Shown here: piece by piece, positions 16,142 through 25,283 of the stretch
Layout: each line of letters starts with the position of its first letter
How positions within the stretch are numbered: the first letter of the stretch is position 1
NCBI RefSeq assembly: GCF_937891315.1
Contig: NZ_CALAGI010000094.1
Coordinates: forward strand, 1 to 64,000
Length of the DNA: 64,000 bases
Reading direction: 5' to 3'
Source of the DNA: an uncultured Amaricoccus sp.
GTDB lineage: Bacteria > Pseudomonadota > Alphaproteobacteria > Rhodobacterales > Rhodobacteraceae
Translations under genes and position numbers: made by a program
Notes under the pieces: generated by a model
The model's database searches: none
Seen by the model: only the letters and a program-made list of their open reading frames with translations
Told to the model about the DNA's origin: nothing

Positions 16142-16158
16142 GTAAACCATTCGTTTAC
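16142..16158. promoter_or_regulatory. Palindrome in the 15.9-16.5 kb gap
   Basis: GTAAAC (16142-16147) and GTTTAC (16153-16158) form a perfect inverted repeat with a 5-bp centre. It stands in low-coding DNA between the AI-2E-family gene and the amino-acid ABC operon, 55 bp before a small reading frame at 16214. It looks like a regulator site, but none can be named. Confidence 0.3.
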
Positions 16159-16213
16159 TTCCCCGCGCGGACATTGGCCCATCCACGATCGTCCCAGGAG
16201 TTTCATCCCCGAC

Positions 16214-16354
16214 ATGCGAGACCGCCCGATCCTTTCCGAAAGGCTCGCCCAAGCCATTGGATTCCTTCTCGCCTTCTGGAGGGAGCGCCGCTGGACCTAT
16301 CGTCCCGAACGACGCTATATGCGTGGCAAGCCGAGCGACGGGGCGCGGGGCTGA
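16214..16354 (+). CDS. Possible 46-residue cationic small protein
   Basis: A short frame MRDRPILSERLAQAIGFLLA continues with WRERRWTYRPERRY and ends at TGA 16352-16354. It has an amphipathic or weakly hydrophobic start and a strongly basic, aromatic-rich end, like many small membrane-associated proteins. AGGAG occurs upstream but 13 bases away, which is long. Codon use is only partly like its neighbours. I recognise no family. The rest of 15910-16551 has the palindrome above and a weak promoter-like pair at 16440-16467, but no other gene. Confidence 0.3.
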   Translation: MRDRPILSERLAQAIGFLLAFWRERRWTYRPERRYMRGKPSDGARG

Positions 16355-16551
16355 GACAAGGCGTTTCCAGCCCGCGGGCCACTTCGCGGACCAGCCGATG
16401 AGCGTTCGCCCGTTGGGTGGGCGGGGTCTTCTATTGCGCTTGCGCTCTCTGGTCACGCCGCTAAGGTGAGTCGGGTGAGCGAGAGGGGATCGGACGGCCG
16501 GGAGGAATATTCCGCGGTCTTCGCGAACCGGGGGCCGCGAAGGGGGCTTGG

Positions 16552-17346
<795 letters not shown>

Positions 17347-17387
17347 CAAGACGCGGCACGCGTCCAAAGCAACAGGGAAGTTTCAGC

Positions 17388-18158
17388 ATGATCAGACCGT
17401 TCCGCTCTCTCCTCGGCCTCGGCCTCGCCCTGATGGCCTTCGCGGCGCCGGCGGCGGCGCAGACGCTCCGAATCGGCACCGAGGCGGCCTACAAGCCCTT
17501 CGCCTATGTCCTGCCGTCGGGCGAATTGACCGGTTTCGACATCGATATCACCAAGGCGCTCTGCAAGCAGATGGGCGTCGAATGCACCATCACCAACATG
17601 GCCTTCGACGGGCTGATCCCCGCGCTCAACGCCAAGAAGGTCGATGCCATCATCGCCTCGATGTCGATCACGGAGGAGCGGGAGAAGACCATCGGCATGG
17701 CCGGCCCCTACTATTTCGTGCCGGCGATGTTCATCGGTGCCAAGGACGCCGGGCTCGAGGCGACGCCGGAGGCGCTCTCCGGCAAGTATGTCGGCGTCCA
17801 GCGCGGCAGCACGATGTCGAACTATGTCAAGGCGACCTTTCCCGACGCCCGCGTGCAGGCCTATGACACGGTCGAGGCCGCGGTGCTCGATCTCGGCAGC
17901 GGCCGGGTCGATCTCGTCTTCGCCGATTCCGTGGTGCTGAGCGATTTCCTCGCCGGCAAGGACGGCGCCGGTTTCGCCCCGGTCGGTGATCCGGTCTACA
18001 ACAAGGAATATCTCGGCAGCGGCGCGGGTATCGGCGTCCGCCTTGACGACGCCGAGCTGAAGGCCAAGTTCAACGACGCGCTGGCGGCGCTCATCGCCTC
18101 GGGCGAATACAAGACGCTGAACGACAAATACGTGCCCATCGACATCCTGCCGAAGTGA
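17388..18158 (+). CDS. Periplasmic amino-acid-binding protein (ArgT/HisJ-like)
   Basis: 256 aa. The signal peptide ends in APAAAQ at about residue 25. The mature chain starts TLRIGTEAAYKPFAYVLPSG and contains GFDIDITKALCKQMGVECT, the SBP family 3 signature. IIASMSITEEREKTIGMAGPYY is the ligand-hinge region typical of lysine/arginine/ornithine- and histidine-binding proteins. QRGSTMSNYVK and the FADSVVLSDFL region follow the same fold. It delivers ligand to the two permeases encoded downstream. Confidence 0.92.
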   Translation: MIRPFRSLLGLGLALMAFAAPAAAQTLRIGTEAAYKPFAYVLPSGELTGFDIDITKALCKQMGVECTITNMAFDGLIPALNAKKVDAIIASMSITEEREKTIGMAGPYYFVPAMFIGAKDAGLEATPEALSGKYVGVQRGSTMSNYVKATFPDARVQAYDTVEAAVLDLGSGRVDLVFADSVVLSDFLAGKDGAGFAPVGDPVYNKEYLGSGAGIGVRLDDAELKAKFNDALAALIASGEYKTLNDKYVPIDILPK

Positions 18159-18199
18159 GGCCGTCGGTGACGGGACCCATGCGCGCGGCGGGGTGCTGA

Positions 18200-18877
18200 A
18201 TGGAGAATCTCGTCGCCTATCTGCCGCTCCTCCTCGCCGGGCTGCGCACGACGGTCCTGCTCGCGGTCAGTACGCTGGTCCTCGGGCTGATCCTCGGGAT
18301 GGCGCTGGCGATGGCGAAGCTGTCGCGGCATTTTTGGGTTTCGCGGCCGGCCTACGCGGTGACCAACTTCCTGCGTGGCATCCCGGAATATCTCGTGCTC
18401 CTGGTGATCTATTTCGGCGGCACGCAGGTGATCGACGCGGTGCTCGGGCCGGGCGTGCTGGAGGTCAGCCCCTGGATCGCCGGCCTGACGGCGCTGACCA
18501 TCATCTTCAGTTCCTACGCCTCGGAAACCTTCCGGGGCGCCTTCCTGTCGGTCGCCAAGGGTCAGATCGAGGCCGGGCGGGCCTATGGCTTCTCGTCCTG
18601 GCAATGCTTCCGGTTGATCCAGCTGCCGCAGATCCTGCGGGTGGCGATCCCGGGCCTCGGCAATCTCTGGCAGAGCGTGGTCAAGGATACGGCTCTGGTC
18701 TCGATCATCGGGCTCGAGGACATGATGCGCAAGGCAAACCAGGCGGCGACCGCGACGCGCGAGCCGTTCGTTTTCTATTTCGCAGTGTCGCTCGGCTACC
18801 TCCTGATCACGGTCGTCTCGATGCTGGTGATCGCGCAGCTCGAAAAGCGGGCGAACCGCGGCATGCCGAAGGGATAG
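18200..18877 (+). CDS. Amino-acid ABC transporter permease (HisQ-like)
   Basis: 225 aa with about five membrane helices. The permease loop that docks on the ATPase is present as EAGRAYGFSSWQCFRLIQLP (EAA motif). TNFLRGIPEYLVLLVIYFGG matches the HisQ/ArtQ branch. It is separated from the binding protein by 41 bp and from the next permease by 4 bp, so the two permeases are co-translated and probably form a heterodimer in the inner membrane. Confidence 0.92.
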   Translation: MENLVAYLPLLLAGLRTTVLLAVSTLVLGLILGMALAMAKLSRHFWVSRPAYAVTNFLRGIPEYLVLLVIYFGGTQVIDAVLGPGVLEVSPWIAGLTALTIIFSSYASETFRGAFLSVAKGQIEAGRAYGFSSWQCFRLIQLPQILRVAIPGLGNLWQSVVKDTALVSIIGLEDMMRKANQAATATREPFVFYFAVSLGYLLITVVSMLVIAQLEKRANRGMPKG

Positions 18878-18881
18878 ACCG

Positions 18882-19568
18882 ATGATCGACATCCTGCGGC
18901 AATACGGGCCGAATTTCCTCAGCGGCACCTGGCTCACCATCCAGCTGATGGTGATCGCGGCCATCCTCGGCTTCCTGCTCGCCGTGCCGGTGGCGCTGGC
19001 GCGACTGTCGCCGCGACCGTTGCTCAGCGGGACGGCGGCGGCCTATTCGCTGTTCTTCCGCGGAACGCCGCTGCTGGTGCAGATCTTCCTGGTCTACTAC
19101 GGGCTCGGCCAGTTCGATTTCGTGCGGCAGTCGTTTCTGTGGCCGTTCCTGCGCGAGGCCTATGTCTGCGCGCTGATCACCTTCACCCTGAACACCGCCG
19201 CCTATTCCGGCGAGATCGTGCGCGGCGGCATCCTCTCGGTACCGCGCGGCGAGATCGAGGCGGCGCGGGCGGCGGGCATGTCGGCGGTAACCGCCTATCG
19301 GCTGGTGATCCTGCCGCGTGCCTTCTCGATCATCCTGCCGGCCTATTCGAACGAGGTCATCATCCTGATGAAGGGCACCGCGCTTGCCTCGACCATCACG
19401 CTTCTGGAACTGATGGGCGAGTCGCAGCTCGCCGCCTCGGCGACCTATCAGCCGATCCAGGTCTTCGCGATCGCCGGAGCGATCTACTATGCGCTGACCC
19501 TGATCATCACCCGAATCTTCCGGCTGCTCGAGGGCCGGTACAACCGCTATATGGTCGCTGGTCGGTAG
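18882..19568 (+). CDS. Amino-acid ABC transporter permease (HisM-like)
   Basis: 228 aa with about five helices. YSLFFRGTPLLVQIFLVYYG is the conserved polar amino acid permease segment, and EAARAAGMSAVTAYRLVILP is the EAA coupling loop. AGGGA precedes the ATG, which lies 4 bp after the previous gene. It is the last gene of the importer operon and converges on the cyanophycinase gene with a 36-bp gap. That gap carries a GGTTCCGCCGGATCGGAC segment resembling the right half of repeat family 1. Confidence 0.92.
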   Translation: MIDILRQYGPNFLSGTWLTIQLMVIAAILGFLLAVPVALARLSPRPLLSGTAAAYSLFFRGTPLLVQIFLVYYGLGQFDFVRQSFLWPFLREAYVCALITFTLNTAAYSGEIVRGGILSVPRGEIEAARAAGMSAVTAYRLVILPRAFSIILPAYSNEVIILMKGTALASTITLLELMGESQLAASATYQPIQVFAIAGAIYYALTLIITRIFRLLEGRYNRYMVAGR

Positions 19569-19604
19569 AGCGCGCGGAGTCCGGTTCCGCCGGATCGGAC
19601 CCGC

Positions 19605-21827
19605 TCAATCGTATTCGTCGCGCGGGGATTCCAGATCCAGCACGGCCGAGGCGCCGTCGATGCGCTGGAAGCGCAGGCGCACGCCGCGGTGACCGACGCC
19701 GCCGGCGGCGTCGGTGGCGCGACCGTCCGGCACGCCCACCTCCCGTGCGAGGCGCGAGACGAGGGTATCGAGCAGCGGCTTCCCGGCGGCGGGCTGCCCG
19801 CCGCGGACGGTGACGCCGGTGGAAAGGTCGATCGCATCGCCGGGTGTCAGCAGGGTAAGCCGGATGCCCTTGGCGACGAAGCTGTCGCTGTGCAGCACGA
19901 GGTTGGTCGGGTCGATTTCGACCAGGACAAAGCCATGCTTGCCGCGCGCCTCGATCCGCGCCCCGGACTCCGAGACAATGGCGGCGCTGTCCTCGAACAC
20001 GCCGACGCCGAACCGCTCGCCTTCCTCGGCGCAGGCGACGACGAGGCGACCGAGGCGGTTGCCGCCTAGGATGTTCTGGTCGATGATGCCGCCGCCGAAG
20101 AGGCCGATGCCTTCCTGGATCACCAGGCCCGGGTGGCCGAGGTCGGAGGCGACGCCGTAGCGCAACGCCTCGCGGACCGAACCGCCGGCGATCATCACCC
20201 CTGACAGGGCCGAGGCCGCGCCGCTGGCCGCGATCAACGCCGCGCCGCCGGCGTGGGCGCGGGCGATCGCGCGCAGTACGGCGCTTTCCTCGCCCCGGTG
20301 CAGCATGGTTTCGACCAGGCGGATCTGGTTGCCGCCGCAGAGCAGGATGCCACGCATTCGGCCGATCGCTTCCAGCCGGTCCGCGTCCTGGCTGACGAAT
20401 TCCACCGTGTCGATGGTGACGCCGAGGTCCACCCCCTCGATGCCGAGCTTGCGCAGCATGCGGATATGGTCGTTCGTCACGCGGCCAGGTTCGGCCGAGG
20501 CGGCGCCGATCACCCCGACCGGTCCCGCGCCGACCAGCCCCTTCACCGCTTCCATCATCACCGGCGCGCTGTCGAGCGGCGAGGAGCCGAGCAGAACCAT
20601 CCGCGCCGCGGGATTCGGCGGCGCGCCGAAGGTGGCGCCGCGGCGGATCACCCGCTCGGCGATGCGCTTTGGGCTGAGCTTCTCGGCGACGAGCGAGGCG
20701 CGGAAATTGAGCGCGGTCATGCGCAGGCCGCTGTCGGGCGTCGCGATCATCACGCGTGAGACGCGATGCTCGCGGGTGAGCTCGACCGTGACGTTGTAGC
20801 CGGAACGCGGATCGAACGCCTCGGCGTGATCAGTGGCATAGACCGACTGCTCGCCGAGCACGAGGCGGGCCATCAGGTCGTAGAGCGTATAGGCGCCAAA
20901 GACGTTGCGGCGGGAATGGATCGGGGCGCGATAGGCGATCTCGCGCTGGCGCACCCGGCGCTTGGCGACGCCGGGGAACGGCTTGAACTTCTGGAGGTCG
21001 ATCCAGTCGCCATCGTCGACATAGCTGAGGCGGAAGTCCTGGAACGACCGTCCGTCCGGCGCGACGCGGACCCTGGCGAGGTCGATGGTCATCACGCCAT
21101 ATTCGCCGCAGACGCGGCCGACGTCCCCCTCGACCAGCAGCGCGGTGTTTTCGTCGATGCCGATGCCGCGCCTGACGCCGGCGTGATGCATGGCGCTCAC
21201 CAGTCGGCCGAGCCGGCCGCGCTTGATGAAATGCTGGTCGAGCATGCCGAAGCGAAAGAAGCCGAGACCGGGTCCGAGCAGAAGGCCCGGCCGATCCGGA
21301 TTCTCGGTCAGGCCGTGCACCACCGATTCGAGCGAGGTGCCGCCGAGCAGCATGCGCTCGGACATCATCGCCGCGCCCGCGCTCGAGCCTGCGATCAGTC
21401 CGCCGCCGGCGTGCAGCGCGCGCAGGGCTTGGAGCACCGGCGTCTCGCGGCCGCCGCGCACCAGCGCGCCGACGATCTTCGCCTGGTCGCCGCCGGTGAA
21501 ATAGACCCCGCCGGCGCCGGTGATCCGGGCGGCGAGCGCGGGATCGAAGGCGAGCGTGCCGGCGCTCTGGATATCGAGCGGTACGACCTCGGCCTCGAAA
21601 CCGTGGCCGCGGAAGACCTGGGCGGTTTCCTCGCCGACCGTCCGCGGCTCGCTCGACGCGGTCGGAAAGATCAGCACCCGGCCGCCGGACAGGCGGCGCA
21701 TCTCCGTGTAGATCGCAACGTTCTCGTCCTCGAGCCGGCCGCCGATGACGGCCAGCCGCTGGCCGCCCGCGGCCGCCCGCGCGGCGAGCGTCGACCAGGG
21801 CGCCACGCGCGTCTTCCCGTCAGGCAA
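19605..21827 (-). CDS. Cyanophycinase with a second, degenerate cyanophycinase domain
   Basis: About 740 aa, more than twice the size of simple cyanophycinases. Residues about 22-270 form an intact serine-peptidase domain: GSSAGA with nucleophile Ser149 and DQHF with His199, followed by RGRLGRL. It should cleave the Asp-Arg polymer to beta-Asp-Arg dipeptides. Residues about 405-640 repeat the fold, but the nucleophile position is Gly536 (ASGAAS) and the His position is Asn585 (DQNI), so this half looks catalytically dead. A linker with YDLMARLVLGEQSVYATDHAE joins them. The longest frame starts at TTG 21827, overlapping cphA by 8 bp; GTG at 21806 has a better ribosome site. I see no signal peptide. 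Confidence 0.9.
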   Translation of the reverse strand: MPDGKTRVAPWSTLAARAAAGGQRLAVIGGRLEDENVAIYTEMRRLSGGRVLIFPTASSEPRTVGEETAQVFRGHGFEAEVVPLDIQSAGTLAFDPALAARITGAGGVYFTGGDQAKIVGALVRGGRETPVLQALRALHAGGGLIAGSSAGAAMMSERMLLGGTSLESVVHGLTENPDRPGLLLGPGLGFFRFGMLDQHFIKRGRLGRLVSAMHHAGVRRGIGIDENTALLVEGDVGRVCGEYGVMTIDLARVRVAPDGRSFQDFRLSYVDDGDWIDLQKFKPFPGVAKRRVRQREIAYRAPIHSRRNVFGAYTLYDLMARLVLGEQSVYATDHAEAFDPRSGYNVTVELTREHRVSRVMIATPDSGLRMTALNFRASLVAEKLSPKRIAERVIRRGATFGAPPNPAARMVLLGSSPLDSAPVMMEAVKGLVGAGPVGVIGAASAEPGRVTNDHIRMLRKLGIEGVDLGVTIDTVEFVSQDADRLEAIGRMRGILLCGGNQIRLVETMLHRGEESAVLRAIARAHAGGAALIAASGAASALSGVMIAGGSVREALRYGVASDLGHPGLVIQEGIGLFGGGIIDQNILGGNRLGRLVVACAEEGERFGVGVFEDSAAIVSESGARIEARGKHGFVLVEIDPTNLVLHSDSFVAKGIRLTLLTPGDAIDLSTGVTVRGGQPAAGKPLLDTLVSRLAREVGVPDGRATDAAGGVGHRGVRLRFQRIDGASAVLDLESPRDEYD

Positions 21828-24558
21828 TTGGCACGATGCGGACGCCGCGCTCGTCGCTGAGGAGCTTGTAGCCCGCCGGCACGTCGAACCCCGCCGCGGC
21901 GACCAGCCGCTCGGGCGGGACCGGAGCCGCCTTCTCCACCGGGTGGAAATAGATGATGCGCTTCCAGCAGCGGGTGATGGCGTCGCAGAAGATCAGCACC
22001 AGGTCGTTCGGCCGGGCGAGGTTCAGCGCGGTATCGACGGAACGCTCCTCCTCGGGCACCACCATCACCGCTTCGGGATCGACGCCGCGCAGGATAAGTT
22101 CGGCCTTGATCATCTCCGGCACTTCGTCGGGTCGCCGGCCGCGCGGATTGTCGTCGCTGTGGCAGATATAGACATCGAACTTGCCGGCGACCTTGGCCGC
22201 GATCGCGCGCACGTCCTCGTCGCGGCGGTCGCCCGGGCAGGTGACGCAGATGATGCGCTTGCCCAGCGGCTTCAGCCGTTCGACCAGATCGACCATCGCA
22301 CCGACCGCCGCCTCGTTGTGGCCATAGTCGAGGATCACCCGGAAGCCGTGCTCGTCATAGACGTTCATCCGGCCCGGACTCTGGTAGAAGGTATTGTCGA
22401 AGGTCCGAAGCCCGTTGCGGATCTGGTCGAGAGTCTTGCCGAGCGCGTAGGCCATGGCGGCGGTGAACATCGCATTCTCGACGTTATGGAGCGCCTTGCC
22501 CTCCAGTGTCGCGGGGATCAGGTGCGTCCAGATCAGCGGGATCTGGTTGCCGTTGTCGTAGATCACGATCTGGTCGCCGTTCAGCCCCTGTTCCAGCACC
22601 ACCGCGCGCTTGCCGAGGCGGATATGCTCGCGCACCAGCGGGTGGTCGGAATTGCGGGTGACGTAGCAGATATGCTTCGCCCGCGTGTGGGCGGCCATCC
22701 TCAGCGTATAGTCGTCATCGGCGTTGAGGACGGCGCAATCCTTGGCGACCTCGACCACCAGTCGCTTGACATCGGCCAGCCCCTGGACGGTGTCGACGCC
22801 GCCGAGCCCGAGATGGTCGGAGGTCACGTTCAGCACCGCGCCGACGTCGCAGAAGCGATAGCCGAGGCCGGAGCGCACGATGCCGCCGCGCGCGGTTTCC
22901 AGCACGGCGATATCGACCGTCGGGTCGCGCAGCACCATCGAGGCGGCGACCGGACCGGTCATGTCGCCCTTCACCGTGACATTGCCGTCGATATAGACCG
23001 CGTCGGTCGAGGTCTGGCCGACGACGTGACCCGCCATCTTCAGGACGTGGGCGAGCATCCGGGCCGTGGTCGTCTTGCCGTTGGTGCCGGTCAGCGCGGC
23101 GATCGGGATGCGGCTCGGATTGCCCGCCGGAAACAGCATCTCCATCACCTTGCCGCCGACGTCGCGGCTCTTGCCCTCGGAGGGCGCGATATGCATCCGC
23201 ATGCCGGGACCGGCGTTGATCTCGCAGATCGCCCCCCCGGTCTCGCGGTAGCTCCTGGTGATGTCGGTGGTCAGGAAATCGACGCCGCCGATATCAAGGC
23301 CGACCGCCTTGATCGCCCGCTCGGCCATCAGCTTGTTGTCCGGATGGATGACGTCGGTCACGTCGATCGCCGTGCCGCCGGTGGAGATATTGGCGGTCTT
23401 GCGCAGATAGACCACCTCGCCGGCCGGGGGCACGCTGTCATGGCCGTAGCCCCTGGCCTTGAGCAGCGTGTCGGCGGCCGCGTCGAGCTCCAGCCGCGTC
23501 AGCATGTTCTCGTGGCCGACGCCCCGGCGCGGATCCTGGTTCACGATGGCGACCAGTTCGGCGATCTTGTGCTCGCCGTCGCCGACGACGTGGCCGGGCA
23601 TCCGGCGCGCGGCGGCGACGAGTTCGCCCGCGACGACGAACAGACGGTGATCGTCGCCGAGGATCATGCTCTCGACCACGACGCCCGAGCCTTCCTCGAT
23701 CGCCGCGTCGAAGGCGGCGGCGACTTCGTCGGCGGTGGTGAGATTGACCGCGACGCCGCGGCCGTGGTTGCCGTCCACCGGCTTCACCACCACCGGGAAG
23801 CCGATATCCTCGGCCGCGTCGACCGCCTCGTCGGCGTCGCGCACGAAACTCTGGCGCGGCACGGGCAGGCCGAGGTCCGACAGGAGCCGCGTACACATAT
23901 CCTTGTCCGAGGCGATCTCGACCGCGATATGCGAGGTCTGGCTCGAGAGCGCGGCCTCGATGCGCCGCTGATACTTGCCTTGGCCGACCTGGATCATGCT
24001 GGCCTCGTTCAGTCGCTGCCAGGGGATGTCCCGCGCCTCCGCCGCCTGGACCAGCGCCAGCGCCGAGGGGCCGAGCGAGCGGCGGCTGGCGAATTTCATG
24101 AAGGAGGCGATCTCGGCGTCGATATCGAGCGGATCCTCCTCGATCGGCGCGATCAGCTCCATCACGAGATCGCGGGCCACGTCGCCGGCTTCCAGTCCGA
24201 CCTCGCGGGATTCGTAGCCGTAGAGCACCTCGACCTCGTCCTCGCGCGGGGCGGGGCGGGTGATGGCGACGTCGGCGACCGCGCCGGCCCGCAGTTGCAA
24301 CACCAAGGCGACATGCGCGAGCACCTCGCCGAGGCGCAGCGTCGGATCGTTGCGCATGCGCTCGATCAGCGGGGTGCCGAGTTCGGTGCGGGCGGTGGCC
24401 AGACCGGGCAGCCATTCGAGCAGCGGGTCGATGAGTTGGGTCGCGTATTGCGAGGCGGGCGTGTCGAACCGGCGACGCAGATCGACGGTCAGCCGGATCA
24501 GCGGTTGGCGCGAATAGATGTTCGGGCCGACGTAAACCGACGACGAAACGATATCCAT
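21820..24558 (-). CDS. cphA: Cyanophycin synthetase CphA
   Basis: 912 aa. An N-terminal domain begins SSSVYVGPNIYSRQPLIRL. The ATP-grasp domain follows (about residues 220-480, VVKPVDGNHGRGVAVNL). A Mur-ligase-like domain carries the P-loop GTNGKTTTARMLAHVL and HNEAAVGAMVDLVERL. Together these add Asp, then Arg onto each Asp side chain, to make multi-L-arginyl-poly-L-aspartate granules in the cytosol. GGGGAG six bases before ATG 24558 fixes the start. The cyanophycinase gene overlaps its 3' end, so synthesis and degradation enzymes are made together. A 15-bp palindrome upstream (24622-24636) is a candidate control site. Confidence 0.95.
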   Translation of the reverse strand: MDIVSSSVYVGPNIYSRQPLIRLTVDLRRRFDTPASQYATQLIDPLLEWLPGLATARTELGTPLIERMRNDPTLRLGEVLAHVALVLQLRAGAVADVAITRPAPREDEVEVLYGYESREVGLEAGDVARDLVMELIAPIEEDPLDIDAEIASFMKFASRRSLGPSALALVQAAEARDIPWQRLNEASMIQVGQGKYQRRIEAALSSQTSHIAVEIASDKDMCTRLLSDLGLPVPRQSFVRDADEAVDAAEDIGFPVVVKPVDGNHGRGVAVNLTTADEVAAAFDAAIEEGSGVVVESMILGDDHRLFVVAGELVAAARRMPGHVVGDGEHKIAELVAIVNQDPRRGVGHENMLTRLELDAAADTLLKARGYGHDSVPPAGEVVYLRKTANISTGGTAIDVTDVIHPDNKLMAERAIKAVGLDIGGVDFLTTDITRSYRETGGAICEINAGPGMRMHIAPSEGKSRDVGGKVMEMLFPAGNPSRIPIAALTGTNGKTTTARMLAHVLKMAGHVVGQTSTDAVYIDGNVTVKGDMTGPVAASMVLRDPTVDIAVLETARGGIVRSGLGYRFCDVGAVLNVTSDHLGLGGVDTVQGLADVKRLVVEVAKDCAVLNADDDYTLRMAAHTRAKHICYVTRNSDHPLVREHIRLGKRAVVLEQGLNGDQIVIYDNGNQIPLIWTHLIPATLEGKALHNVENAMFTAAMAYALGKTLDQIRNGLRTFDNTFYQSPGRMNVYDEHGFRVILDYGHNEAAVGAMVDLVERLKPLGKRIICVTCPGDRRDEDVRAIAAKVAGKFDVYICHSDDNPRGRRPDEVPEMIKAELILRGVDPEAVMVVPEEERSVDTALNLARPNDLVLIFCDAITRCWKRIIYFHPVEKAAPVPPERLVAAAGFDVPAGYKLLSDERGVRIVPIA

Positions 24559-24621
24559 GACCCGCTCCCCTTGAACCCGCTCGCCCGTTCGTATCGTGGC
24601 CCAACGGCTTCGGAAAGAGCC

Positions 24622-24636
24622 AAATCGGACCGATTT
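24622..24636. promoter_or_regulatory. 15-bp palindrome upstream of cphA, candidate Lrp-type operator
   Basis: AAATCGG and CCGATTT flank a single central base, 64 bp before the cphA start and just after the Lrp/AsnC gene ends. Lrp-family sites are often about 15-bp AT-flanked palindromes, so the neighbouring regulator is the natural candidate. Binding is inferred. Confidence 0.4.
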
Positions 24637-24672
24637 TCGCACCCGCGGCGAAGCGTTTGCCGCCGGTCGCGG

Positions 24673-25101
24673 CTATTTCAGCTCGGACAGCAGGATGCTG
24701 GTTTCCGAATTCGCGACCGCCTTCAGCGCGCGGATCGCGGTCAGTGTCGCATCGAGCGAGGCGAGGGTCGCGGTGTCGATCTCGGCCACCAGATCCCAGC
24801 GTCCATTGGTGGAATGCACCCGGCCGACATCGGGCATCCGGCGCAGCGCCGCGATCACCGCGCGCATGTCGGCGGAGCGCAATTCGACGCTGACGATGGC
24901 CCGCACCGCGCCCCGCGCCGCCTCGCTGCGCAGCCGCGCGGTGAAGCCGAGCAGCACGCCGTCGCGCATCAGCCGGTCGATCCGGTTCTGCGCCGTGCCG
25001 CGCGACACGCCGAGCCGCCGGGCCAGCGTCGCGGTCGGTAGCCGCGCGTCGTCGCGGAGCAGGCCCATCAGGCGGAGGTCGAGGTCGTCAAGTCCGTTCA
25101 T
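24673..25101 (-). CDS. Lrp/AsnC-family transcriptional regulator
   Basis: 142 aa. The N-terminal helix-turn-helix is at about residues 20-50 (LARRLGVSRGTAQNRIDRLM). The RAM ligand-binding domain follows, with VGRVHSTNGRWDLVAEIDT, a usual effector-contact region. It lies between cphA and the divergent arginase/aminotransferase operon, the position expected for a local amino-acid-responsive regulator. Its probable effector is arginine, ornithine or a related amino acid. Direct repeats in the 25102-25283 gap could be its binding sites. Confidence 0.9.
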   Translation of the reverse strand: MNGLDDLDLRLMGLLRDDARLPTATLARRLGVSRGTAQNRIDRLMRDGVLLGFTARLRSEAARGAVRAIVSVELRSADMRAVIAALRRMPDVGRVHSTNGRWDLVAEIDTATLASLDATLTAIRALKAVANSETSILLSELK

Positions 25102-25119
25102 CCGACTCGCTCATTGACG

Positions 25120-25249
25120 ATTCGTCAGGTTGTTGGTCCAATTCGTCAGGAATATGGCATCCGGCGGTCGCTTTGCCAGCTTTCTGCCTGGTCGCGCCCG
25201 CGGTATGGTCCCGCCAAGGTTGAAGACAGACTTGAACCCAGACTTGAAC
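25120..25249. promoter_or_regulatory. Two pairs of direct repeats in the lrp-arginase divergent promoter
   Basis: ATTCGTCAGG occurs at 25120-25129 and 25141-25150, a 21-bp period equal to two helical turns. AGACTTGAAC occurs at 25228-25237 and 25240-25249, a 12-bp period. Helically phased repeats in the promoter between an Lrp-family gene and its likely target operon fit cooperative Lrp binding, which wraps DNA. The repeats are seen directly; the assignment is inference. Confidence 0.45.
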
Positions 25250-25283
25250 GGAGCGCACCGCGCCCGCGACGGAGATTTCCCCC

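Noticed and set aside
16440..16467. Promoter TTGCGC / TAAGGT with 16-bp spacing before the amino-acid ABC operon
   Set aside because: The match is weak, and similar pairs occur often by chance; not strong enough to list as a feature.
19569..19603. Fourth copy of dispersed repeat family 1
   Set aside because: Only about 30 bp resemble the right half of the element and the hairpin is missing; similarity could be chance in GC-rich DNA.
21745..25041. Long plus-strand frame opposite cyanophycin synthetase and cyanophycinase
   Set aside because: The product is His/Asp/Arg-rich without domains, and it covers two well-supported genes on the other strand.
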